Assembly (NCBI GenBank): GCA_009692365.1 | Contig: SHZJ01000033.1 | Span: 1-40,269, forward strand | Direction of reading: 5' to 3' | Length of the DNA stretch: 40,269 bases | Source of the DNA: Gammaproteobacteria bacterium | GTDB taxonomy: Bacteria; Pseudomonadota; Gammaproteobacteria; Ga0077536 | Shown here: piece by piece, positions 26,910-34,811 of the stretch | Layout of the letters: the number at the start of each line of letters is the position of its first letter | Position numbering within the stretch: the stretch's first letter is position 1 | Position numbers and translations under genes: made by a program | The notes under the pieces: generated by a model | Told to the model about the DNA's origin: nothing | The model's input: the letters and a program-made list of their open reading frames with translations, nothing else | Databases searched by the model: none

Positions 26910-27911
26910 ATGGCCACTGCCCAGCCCACGCAGCCCCTCAATTTTTTAGGAAATCTCACGCCCGTGACCACCGCAAACGCCCCAGACGCCCGTGTCGCCA
27001 TTGCGGCCACGCAGCGCGGCTTTGAAACTTTCGGCTATATCGCCAGCGACGCCATCGCCACTGCGGTCTATCTCGCGCAAGCACTGTCTAAACCCATCCT
27101 GGTGGAAGGACCACCCGGGGTTGGCAAAACCGAACTCGCCACGGCCACCGCCAGTTTGCTCGGCAAACCGCTAATCCGGTTGCAGTGCTACGAGGGCTTG
27201 GACGAAGCCAAGGCGCTGTACGAATGGAAATACGGCAAGCAGCTGCTCTATACGCAGGTCTTGAAGGAGAAACTGGGCGATTTGATGGCAGGTGCCAACG
27301 GTCTGAAAGAATCCCTCACACGGCTCCACGAGTTTGACGACACTTTTTTTAGCGAGGAATTTATCGAACCTCGGCCGCTGCTCAAGGCCCTGTGGGCCAA
27401 AGAAGGCGCGGTGCTGCTGATCGACGAAATCGATAAATCGGACCAAGAATTCGAAGCCTTCCTGCTCGAGCTACTGCAGGATTACCAAATCTCGGTCCCG
27501 GAACTTGGCACCATCAAGGCGGTGACCACGCCGGTGGTGTTCCTGACCTCCAACAACACCCGCGAAATTGGCGACGCGCTCAAGCGCCGCTGTCTGCATC
27601 TGTATATTCCGTTTCCCGACAGCGCGCTGGAACAACGCATCATTGCCTCGCGGGTGCCCGAGCTGGGGCACGATTTGCGCCGCCAGTTGGTGGCCTTTGT
27701 GCAAAGTCTGCGGGGCTTGGACCTCAAAAAAGTGCCGGCGGTGAGCGAGACCATCGATTGGGCGCGCACACTCGTGCTGCTCCACGCCACCGAACTCGAG
27801 CCCGATTTCGTGCGCGGTACGCTCAATGTGTTGCTGAAATTTCAGGAAGACATCGAACACGTGGACGCGCAGGTGCCCACGCTGACGCGCCTCGCGGCGC
27901 AGGCGCGATGA
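26910..27911 (+). CDS. MoxR-family AAA+ ATPase (CoxD-like)
   Basis: A 333-residue AAA+ ATPase of the MoxR group. Walker A is GPPGVGKT (67-74), Walker B LLIDEID (about 169-175), sensor 1 FLTSNNTREIGDALKRRC with the arginine finger in RRC. The closest architecture is CoxD, which works with the VWA protein CoxE in assembling the CO dehydrogenase active site. MoxR-VWA pairs act more broadly as chaperones or metal-insertion factors. No CO dehydrogenase or other evident client is adjacent here. The ATG at 26910 is chosen, as it gives a compact N-terminus; the frame opens earlier. The stop overlaps the VWA gene's start (ATGA). Confidence 0.9.
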   Translation: MATAQPTQPLNFLGNLTPVTTANAPDARVAIAATQRGFETFGYIASDAIATAVYLAQALSKPILVEGPPGVGKTELATATASLLGKPLIRLQCYEGLDEAKALYEWKYGKQLLYTQVLKEKLGDLMAGANGLKESLTRLHEFDDTFFSEEFIEPRPLLKALWAKEGAVLLIDEIDKSDQEFEAFLLELLQDYQISVPELGTIKAVTTPVVFLTSNNTREIGDALKRRCLHLYIPFPDSALEQRIIASRVPELGHDLRRQLVAFVQSLRGLDLKKVPAVSETIDWARTLVLLHATELEPDFVRGTLNVLLKFQEDIEHVDAQVPTLTRLAAQAR

Positions 27912-29275
27912 CCGAAGTTCTCACCAATTTTATCAAGGTGCTGCGCGCCGCCAGCGTGCGAATTTCCACCGCCGAGAGCATCGATGCCGCCGCCGCGTTA
28001 GCCTGTGTGGGTTTCGAAAACCGGGCGGTGCTCAAAATAGCGTTGAGCCAAGTGTTAGCGAAAACGCCTGCAGAAAAAGTGCTTTTCCACGCCTGTTTCG
28101 ACCGGTTTTTTACGTTCGAGAAAATCCAGACTGACCAGCCAGACGCGCTAACGGCTGTCGGCGCTGAGGGCGCTGAGGGTGTAGAGGTGGCTTCAACCCA
28201 GGCCACTGAGTCCGGTGCACCTACGGGGCTAGTAGCCTTGCTCGAAGGCGGTGAACAACCGGCGCTAGAACTTGCCTTGGCGCTCGCCGCGCGCGCGGTG
28301 CAACTGCAAAACATTCGGCTCTTTACCCAGCGTGGCCAGTATGTTCGCCGCATCTTGGAGCAGGTGGGGATCGACGACTACGATGCGGTGATGTTTGGCC
28401 TGCTGCGGGAAAATCCCGATGACCCGCGCGGGGCTGGTCTGCGCGCGCTGAAACACCGCTTAATGGAGGATGTGTCGGCCTTGGTCGACCGCCAAATGTT
28501 GTTGTACACGGCCGCTGCGTGGCCGAGTCTGCGCGAAGAAATTCTCGAGAAAACGCCGCTCACCCGCATCGAGATGCGCGACTTCAAGGTCATGCAGCAA
28601 CTGGTTCGCAAGCTGGCCAAGCGGCTGGTCTCACTCCATTCGCGGCGCCGTCGGGTGGCCCGACGCGGCCAGCTGGACGTGCGGCGAACGATCCGGCGCA
28701 ATCTACAATACGACGGCCTGCTGTTTGACACCGTGTGGAAGCGCACCCGCATCGATCGTCCCAAGGTCATCGCGGTGTGTGATGTGTCGGGCTCGGTGGC
28801 GCAGGTGGCGCGCTTTCTGCTGTTGTTTCTCTACAGCATGAGCGAAGTGCTGCCGCAGGTGCGCTCCTTTGCTTTTTCCAATCAACTGGGCGAGGTCACG
28901 CAGTGGTTTGAGCAATATCCGGCGGAGGTTGCGGTGGCGCAGACGCTGCGCACTTACGGCCTGGGTTCCACGGACTACGGCGGGGCTTTGGCCGAACTGG
29001 AGCGCCTCACGCTAGCCGACATCGACCACCGCACCACGGTGATTATTCTGGGTGATGCGCGTTCCAATTATGGGGATCCTGGGGCGGCCGCGCTGCGGCG
29101 CATCCAGACGCGCGCGCGGCGGGTGCTGTGGTTGAATCCCGAGCCACGCTCGTTTTGGGACCTCGGCGACTCCGCCATGCAGAAGCTCGGCGCCTGCTGC
29201 GACCGGGTAGAATCTTGCCGCACGCTCGTCCATTTGGAGCGCGTGGTCAGCGAGATTGCGCGCACGGCGGTGTAG
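27908..29275 (+). CDS. VWA domain-containing CoxE-like protein
   Basis: A 455-residue protein with a helical N-terminal region, a charged middle (KRLVSLHSRRRRVARRGQL) and a C-terminal von Willebrand A domain. The MIDAS motif DVSGS (Asp292, Ser294, Ser296) is intact, with later GSTDYGG and GDARSNYGD contributing the Thr and Asp. The ATG at 27908 overlaps the ATPase stop, so the proteins should form a complex in which the ATPase acts through a metal-bound VWA subunit. A low-complexity Ala/Glu/Gly linker near residues 85-105 separates N-terminal parts. The client protein is unknown. Confidence 0.9.
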   Translation: MTEVLTNFIKVLRAASVRISTAESIDAAAALACVGFENRAVLKIALSQVLAKTPAEKVLFHACFDRFFTFEKIQTDQPDALTAVGAEGAEGVEVASTQATESGAPTGLVALLEGGEQPALELALALAARAVQLQNIRLFTQRGQYVRRILEQVGIDDYDAVMFGLLRENPDDPRGAGLRALKHRLMEDVSALVDRQMLLYTAAAWPSLREEILEKTPLTRIEMRDFKVMQQLVRKLAKRLVSLHSRRRRVARRGQLDVRRTIRRNLQYDGLLFDTVWKRTRIDRPKVIAVCDVSGSVAQVARFLLLFLYSMSEVLPQVRSFAFSNQLGEVTQWFEQYPAEVAVAQTLRTYGLGSTDYGGALAELERLTLADIDHRTTVIILGDARSNYGDPGAAALRRIQTRARRVLWLNPEPRSFWDLGDSAMQKLGACCDRVESCRTLVHLERVVSEIARTAV

Positions 29276-29297
29276 CCGTCGCCAGAGGCGATGAGCG

Positions 29298-30500
29298 TTA
29301 AGCCTTAAATACCGGGAAGGTCTCAAACTCCCCTTTTAAAACGGCCTTGGCGCAGCCGCCCTGCAGCCAGCCGTCGATGGCGGTGGCATATACCCGACGG
29401 AAGTCCGTGGTGTGGAGGAGGTTGTCGCCGGCGTCGAGTTCGGTGAGGCTGACCGGCTTGCCGTAGTGCCCACCGGTGACGCCTTGGCCGGCCAAAAACA
29501 TGAAATTCGCCGTGCCATGGTCGGTGCCGCGGTTGGTGTTTTCGGTGGCGCGCCGGCCAAACTCAGAGAACACCAGCACGCTCACGCGTTGGCCCTGCCC
29601 TAAACGCTCTAGGTCGCGCACAAATCCGTGCACGGCGTCCGCCATATAGCTCAATAAGCGTTGATGCAAATCAGGCTGCTGCACGTGCGTATCGAAGGCG
29701 TTGTTGCGGAACGCAAGGTAATAGAGATGGGCGGGTAGCCCGGCCTGGATGCAGGCGGCAACTTTGGGGAGCTGCAGGGGCGCAAGGCCATAGTCCACCG
29801 GGGATTTGTACTTGGCCCACGCCTCGCGCACCAGCGCGGAGGCCTGCGCCGCGCTCACCGTCGCGCCGCGCAGGTAATCCAGCGTTTGATTGCCGCTGGC
29901 GCCCGGCGGGTCCAGACGGTCGATGACGCCCTTTTCGGGCGCGAGAATGCTGCGCGCAAAGCGCTCGGGGTCGTCGAACACCACCGGCGTGTTCACGCGG
30001 CTGTTCACCGCGAGCGACTGCGAGGTATCGATGTTGACCAAAAAATTGGGGCGCATCGTCGGCGCCAGCGCATCGGCCAGGCGACCGTACCAGCCGTACT
30101 TATCGCCGGAATTGGGGGCGGCGGTTTGCCAATAAGCCATCGAGGTGAAATGCGAGAACGAGGGCTCGGCATAACCACAGCCGTGCATGAGAGCTAACTC
30201 GCCGTTTTTCCACAAACGCTCAAAGCCCAACAACCCGGGATTGAACCCCCAGTGCCGGTCGAGTTTGCGTAAGGCGCCGGGCTTGATGCCGATGGTGGGT
30301 CGCAGACGGTAATAGGCATCGTCGCCGTAGGGCACGATGGTATTGAGCCCATCGTTGCCGCCAGACAGTTCCAGCACCACCAGAATGCGCTCTTCACGGG
30401 CGGCCTCGGCCGCCAGCGCGCGGGCAGAGTGGCCCAGGCCGGTAGCCCCGAACGCAAGGCCAGCGGCCGCGTGTTTGAGAAAGCTGCGGCGGGTGTTCAT
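29298..30500 (-). CDS. DUF1501 family Tat-exported protein
   Basis: A 400-residue protein beginning with a twin-arginine signal (TRRSFLK, then AAAGLAFGATG and an Ala-rich ALAAEA cleavage region). The mature part has DUF1501 marks: VVLELSGGNDGLNTIVPYGD, HGCGYAEPSFSHF and FSEFGRRATENTNRGTDHGTAN, which recall sulfatase/alkaline-phosphatase-like metal sites. Use of the Tat route suggests folding, possibly with metal, before export. Its ATG overlaps the DUF1800 gene stop (ATGA), and the two families are often paired. The reaction is unknown. Confidence 0.9.
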   Translation of the reverse strand: MNTRRSFLKHAAAGLAFGATGLGHSARALAAEAAREERILVVLELSGGNDGLNTIVPYGDDAYYRLRPTIGIKPGALRKLDRHWGFNPGLLGFERLWKNGELALMHGCGYAEPSFSHFTSMAYWQTAAPNSGDKYGWYGRLADALAPTMRPNFLVNIDTSQSLAVNSRVNTPVVFDDPERFARSILAPEKGVIDRLDPPGASGNQTLDYLRGATVSAAQASALVREAWAKYKSPVDYGLAPLQLPKVAACIQAGLPAHLYYLAFRNNAFDTHVQQPDLHQRLLSYMADAVHGFVRDLERLGQGQRVSVLVFSEFGRRATENTNRGTDHGTANFMFLAGQGVTGGHYGKPVSLTELDAGDNLLHTTDFRRVYATAIDGWLQGGCAKAVLKGEFETFPVFKA

Positions 30501-32320
30501 CCCAGTTGGTACTCCGGTCGGCTCAGCAAGAGATGCAGCAGCAGGCGTAAGGGTTCTTCCATCACGCTGGAATAGGCGCGCACGTCGGGGCTGCCGAGTT
30601 CGCGTTCGAAAGTGTCTGCCAGCTGTTGGCGGGTGGCCGCTGGCAGCGGCACGGACAACAAACGGGCCGCGAAATAATCCACCACCGCCAGCGGCGTGGT
30701 GAGCTGCTGGTGGACCACCAGTTGGGTGAGGTCGAGTTTGGCCAAATCACGGGTGATGGGCGTCACCCGCTCGATTGCCATTTGCCAGCCACGATAGCTG
30801 GCGTAGCGGGTGTTAAAGGCTTCCGCGTGGTCTTGCCGGTTCGACATGGCTATCATCTCGCCGCCGGCGTCACCGTCCAGCGGACGGGTGGCAGACACTA
30901 TGTCTTCCCCGGCGCGCAGCCGGCGATGCACGGTGCGGATTTCTTCCCCGGTGGGGTATTCCGGGTACCGGTCTGCCGGAATGAAGGAGATGTCGGGGAA
31001 GGCTAAATCGAGCGCGAAATTACCCCGTTCGATGAGCAGGCTGGGGGTGATCCAGCTGCGGCCGTAGCTCCAGCCAGCGACCGTTGGCGGAAAGAGTAAA
31101 TGCTGTCCTAGCGCCTCCGTCACGCGATTGAAATCGGGTACGCCGGGTAAATGCCGCTGGCCCAATTGGCGATAGGTGGACACCACGAACTCCACCGGGC
31201 TTTTGATCCGGGTCGCCGTGGACGCCTTGGCGTAGAAGTCCTTCGACAGAAAAATAGCTTCCAAGAACGGCGCCAACTCGTAGTTGTTGTCACGCAGGCG
31301 GGTGGCGAGGGTGGCCTGTAACTCGGGGCTTAAGTCCGGTCGGACAAAAAATCGGTACAGCTTGCCGGCGATATAGCCCGGGGTGGACGGCGCGGCGAGG
31401 ATACGGTCGATGATGCCAACGCCATCGTAGTTGGCGGTCTGGCCGAGAAAGGTTTTCGCATTGTCGTCGTGTTGCGCCGGGTCGACGTGAAATTCTAGCC
31501 CCACGAAATTCCAGCCGGTAAACGCCCGCGCGGCTTCCCGGATATCTGTTTCGGTGTAATGGCCCACCCCCATTGTGAACAATTCCATGATTTCGCGCGC
31601 GAAATTCTCGTTGGGCGAACCCTTGATATTGACGCCCGCGTCGAGGAACGCCAGCATCGCCGGCCCCTGTGCCACATTGATCACCAGGGCACGAAAATTA
31701 CCCAGCCCCGCGCGTTGAAACAGCGTAATTTGCTGCAATAGCTTGCGGTAATCGCGGACTTTCTCTTCGCTGGTGGCAAAATGGCCATGCCAGAACAGCG
31801 CCATTTTTTCTTCGAGCGGGCGGTTGGTGGCGACCATGCGGTTACCCCACCAGTAGGCCACACGTTCAGTTTCCAGCCGGCTGGCGCGCAGCCAGTAGAA
31901 AAATTCGTTGACGACGGCCTGCTCGGGGCGATTGCCCGCCGCTTTGACCTTGATGCCCAGCGCGCTGCCGGTTTTTTCCGCGAGCGCTGTGGTTGCCGGA
32001 CGGCTAGGCGGGAAGGGGTCGATGCCGGGATCTAGAATGCCGGACTCAGCGAAGGGCGCTAGGGTAGGCGGCGGCACGCCCTCGAAATACACCAGCCGGC
32101 GGACCGCCGCCTGCGGGGTGAGCGCGGCCAGCGCCGCGATTTCCTCCGGCGTGCCACCAAAACCTGCCCGCGCCAGCAGATGACGGGCCTTTTCGGGCGT
32201 CCAATCGGCCGCCGCGATGGGCGTGAGGTCGCCCATCGCGGCGTCCGTCACAGGCGCGGCCGCCAGCGTCAGCGGCGCGCCTAGCCCGAGCAGCAGTGTC
32301 CATGCCAACAGAGATTTCAT
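30497..32320 (-). CDS. DUF1800 family exported protein
   Basis: A 607-residue protein with a Sec signal (MKSLLAWTLLLGLGAPLTLAAA) and DUF1800 marks: KARHLLARAGFGGTPEEIAAL near residues 44-64, the WWGNRM..TNRPLEEKMALFWHGHF block and NENFAREIMELFTMGVGHYTE. The family is helical and of unknown function, commonly encoded beside DUF1501 as here. Start: ATG 32320 (an in-frame GTG lies two codons upstream). Coupling to the DUF1501 gene by an ATGA overlap points to a joint role in the periplasm or at the cell surface. No neighbouring gene hints at a substrate. Confidence 0.9.
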   Translation of the reverse strand: MKSLLAWTLLLGLGAPLTLAAAPVTDAAMGDLTPIAAADWTPEKARHLLARAGFGGTPEEIAALAALTPQAAVRRLVYFEGVPPPTLAPFAESGILDPGIDPFPPSRPATTALAEKTGSALGIKVKAAGNRPEQAVVNEFFYWLRASRLETERVAYWWGNRMVATNRPLEEKMALFWHGHFATSEEKVRDYRKLLQQITLFQRAGLGNFRALVINVAQGPAMLAFLDAGVNIKGSPNENFAREIMELFTMGVGHYTETDIREAARAFTGWNFVGLEFHVDPAQHDDNAKTFLGQTANYDGVGIIDRILAAPSTPGYIAGKLYRFFVRPDLSPELQATLATRLRDNNYELAPFLEAIFLSKDFYAKASTATRIKSPVEFVVSTYRQLGQRHLPGVPDFNRVTEALGQHLLFPPTVAGWSYGRSWITPSLLIERGNFALDLAFPDISFIPADRYPEYPTGEEIRTVHRRLRAGEDIVSATRPLDGDAGGEMIAMSNRQDHAEAFNTRYASYRGWQMAIERVTPITRDLAKLDLTQLVVHQQLTTPLAVVDYFAARLLSVPLPAATRQQLADTFERELGSPDVRAYSSVMEEPLRLLLHLLLSRPEYQLG

Positions 32321-32468
32321 GCCCACGCCTCCGGCTGGATGCCCCAGTGTAAGTGACGCTGCGGGGTTTTACGCCGGTCGAGCGCAATCACGCAGCGGCC
32401 TGCGCGGGGCGCCTCGCCGTGCGCCCCACCCGACGCGCTGACGGCCCGCCCGGCAGGCCGCGTCGAGT

Positions 32469-34436
32469 TCATGCGCGCGCGCGCGGCTCGACGTTAAATT
32501 CCGCTAAATTGGCCTCGCGCGTCCACTCGTAGAAATCCACGTTGCGGAATGGCGAATTGACGACGATGCGTCCGCGCGCATTGCGGTAGTAAGTCGTCAT
32601 GCCTTCGTGGGTCCACACCATGTTGACGTGGGCCGCGTCCACCCGGTCGTTGTAGGCGGCATGGACGTCTGGTTGGCAGTCCACCGCGCCTAGTCCTTGG
32701 GCGGTCATTTGGTGCAGCACATCCATGATGTAGCGCACCTGCATCTCGACTACCACGATCAGGCTGCCGCCGTGTCCGGGTTGCAGGTTAGGCCCATACA
32801 GCGTGAAGAAATTGGGGAAATTGGGCACGACCGTGCCTAAGTAGGCCTTGGCGTTGTCGCCTTCCCAAGCCTCCTGCAGGGACACGCCGCCCCGCCCAAT
32901 GACCTCATAGGTATTGATGAAATTAAGCACATCAAAACCCGTTGCGATGACCAATACATCGGCCGGGTGCGCGCGCCCATCGGCGGTGTGAACGCTGTTA
33001 GCGTCGATGTGGCTGATGCGCTCGTCGACCAGCGTCACCCGCTCGTTCCGCAGCATGCGGTACCAACCGTTGTCCATCAGCATCCGCTTGCCGAAGGGGG
33101 GGTAGGTGGGCAGCACTTTGTCGACTAAGTCGGAGCGATCGCCTAACTCCTGCTTGATGTAGCGAGTGTAGTAGGCACGATGCGCATCGTTGGTGGCGTT
33201 GAGGGCGCGCTCGGGATGCGGCCAGTCCGGGTCTTTTTGCAAAGAGGAATGAATGCGGTCGTTGAAAGTCCAACCCAAGCGCACGCGGTACCAAGCCTGA
33301 TACAGCGGGACCTCGCGCAATAAGAAGCGCAGGGTGTCGGGCACGGGCTTGCGGAACTGCAGAAAGGGTGCTGCCCAGTGGGGCGAGCGCTGGAAAATAG
33401 TCAGCGCCTCTACCTGATGCTGAATTTCCGGACCAATCTGCATGCAGCTCGCGCCGTTGCCGATGATGGCCACCCGCTTGCCCGTGAGGTCCACATCGTC
33501 GCGCCATTGCGCCGTGTGGAAGGCGGGGCCAGCAAAATCGTCCAGCCCCGGAATGTTCGGCCGCACCGGCGGGTTGAAAATGCCGGTGGCGCTAATCAAC
33601 ACATTCGCGCGCAGCGTCGCTGCCGTGCCGTCGGGACCCTTGATGCTCAGGTGCCAGATTTGGCTCGCCTCCTCGTAGGTCGCGCTCACCACCTGGGTGT
33701 TGAGTTGGATATGCGGGGCGAGGTCGAACTGGGCGGCCACGTGCTCAAGATACCCCTGGAGGTCGTTGCGCAAGGCGAAATACATGGGCCAGTCGTACTG
33801 GGCGAAAGAGAACGAGTACAGGTGATTTGGGGTATCCACGCCGGCACCCGGGTAGTGGTTTTCCAACCAGACGCCGCCGACCGTGGGGTTTTTTTCCAGC
33901 ACGGTAAACGGCACGCCGGCCGCTTTGAGGTTCACCGCCGCGCAGATGCCGGACACCCCAGCACCCACCACGATCACGTGGAAGCCCTCGGGCACCGCCA
34001 TGACACGCTCGCTTAGCGGACGGTAACCGAACAGCTCGGCGGTAAACCGGCCATATTCCGCGGGAACCTCCTCGCCCATGGAGACTGCGAGCATTTCGAC
34101 CAGCATTTCGGGTGCTGGCTCGGCAATGGCGACCGGGCGCCCAGCGCGCCAGGCGAGCAGCGCGGCGAGGGCCGCGGCGCGGATTTCGTCCTGAATTTCG
34201 ACCGGCAAGCCGCCGCTGTCGTTGTCGCCCAGCCCCACGCTGCGGGAGGGTCGATAGGGCGGCTGGAGCCAGCGGGTTTCCCCAGTCATTTGCACCAGCA
34301 CCATCAACAGGGTCGGTAGGTTGGCAACGGCGACGGCGGCGGCGAACTGCTCGCTATCGGTGGGGCTTTGGAGGGCGGTCATAGTGTTGGGATCCGAAAT
34401 GTTAAAAGTGGCATCGATAGGGGCTAGGGCCGCCAT
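32469..34436 (-). CDS. Flavin-containing Baeyer-Villiger-type monooxygenase
   Basis: A 655-residue FAD/NADPH monooxygenase. A ~145-residue N-terminal extension (helical, with NDSGGLP and MGEEVPAEYG) precedes the FAD Rossmann motif GAGVSG (158-163). The Baeyer-Villiger fingerprint FxGxxxHxxxW is present (F301, G303, H307, W311), followed by the NADPH motif IIGNGAS. The N-terminal extension and length resemble 4-hydroxyacetophenone monooxygenase (HapE). It would insert oxygen beside a ketone to give an ester or lactone, fitting terpenoid, steroid or aryl-ketone breakdown. The start at 34436 is chosen for GAAGG nine bases upstream; an in-frame ATG at 34382 has no such site. It is divergent from the RND exporter. 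Confidence 0.9.
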   Translation of the reverse strand: MAALAPIDATFNISDPNTMTALQSPTDSEQFAAAVAVANLPTLLMVLVQMTGETRWLQPPYRPSRSVGLGDNDSGGLPVEIQDEIRAAALAALLAWRAGRPVAIAEPAPEMLVEMLAVSMGEEVPAEYGRFTAELFGYRPLSERVMAVPEGFHVIVVGAGVSGICAAVNLKAAGVPFTVLEKNPTVGGVWLENHYPGAGVDTPNHLYSFSFAQYDWPMYFALRNDLQGYLEHVAAQFDLAPHIQLNTQVVSATYEEASQIWHLSIKGPDGTAATLRANVLISATGIFNPPVRPNIPGLDDFAGPAFHTAQWRDDVDLTGKRVAIIGNGASCMQIGPEIQHQVEALTIFQRSPHWAAPFLQFRKPVPDTLRFLLREVPLYQAWYRVRLGWTFNDRIHSSLQKDPDWPHPERALNATNDAHRAYYTRYIKQELGDRSDLVDKVLPTYPPFGKRMLMDNGWYRMLRNERVTLVDERISHIDANSVHTADGRAHPADVLVIATGFDVLNFINTYEVIGRGGVSLQEAWEGDNAKAYLGTVVPNFPNFFTLYGPNLQPGHGGSLIVVVEMQVRYIMDVLHQMTAQGLGAVDCQPDVHAAYNDRVDAAHVNMVWTHEGMTTYYRNARGRIVVNSPFRNVDFYEWTREANLAEFNVEPRARA

Positions 34437-34811
34437 GGCAACGCGCCTTCGGGCGGGCCTGCGCGGCGGCTCGAAGCGGCTAGGCGTGACGCGGCTAAGC
34501 GTGACCCGGGTAGGTGCCCACCCAGCGGCGGGCGGCCGCGCTGCTAGCACCGCGCGGCGTGCCTGCCAAATATACCCGCGGCTTTCCCGACGTGCCAGCC
34601 AGAGCGTCTGGCGCACTAGCTAACTTGCCGAGAATAAGAAAAGATGTCGCCCGACTTTGCCTTGCCCGCCCCCGCCCCGCCTATCACACCAGCGGCCAGC
34701 AGCGCTATTCAAAGTGCCGTAGTACGGTGAAATCCAAGCCCCCTCGAAGGGCGCTTGTTCAATGTGGGTTGCACCACGAAATCAAAGAATGTTTTGGGAG
34801 TTTCGGCAGAC
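34437..34811. other. Divergent control region between monooxygenase and RND exporter genes
   Basis: 375 bp without a supportable gene. The monooxygenase Shine-Dalgarno (GAAGG) lies at its left end. No promoter pair with good spacing stands out. The right half (from about 34610) is less GC-rich than the neighbouring DNA and probably holds the RND gene promoter. Confidence 0.5.
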
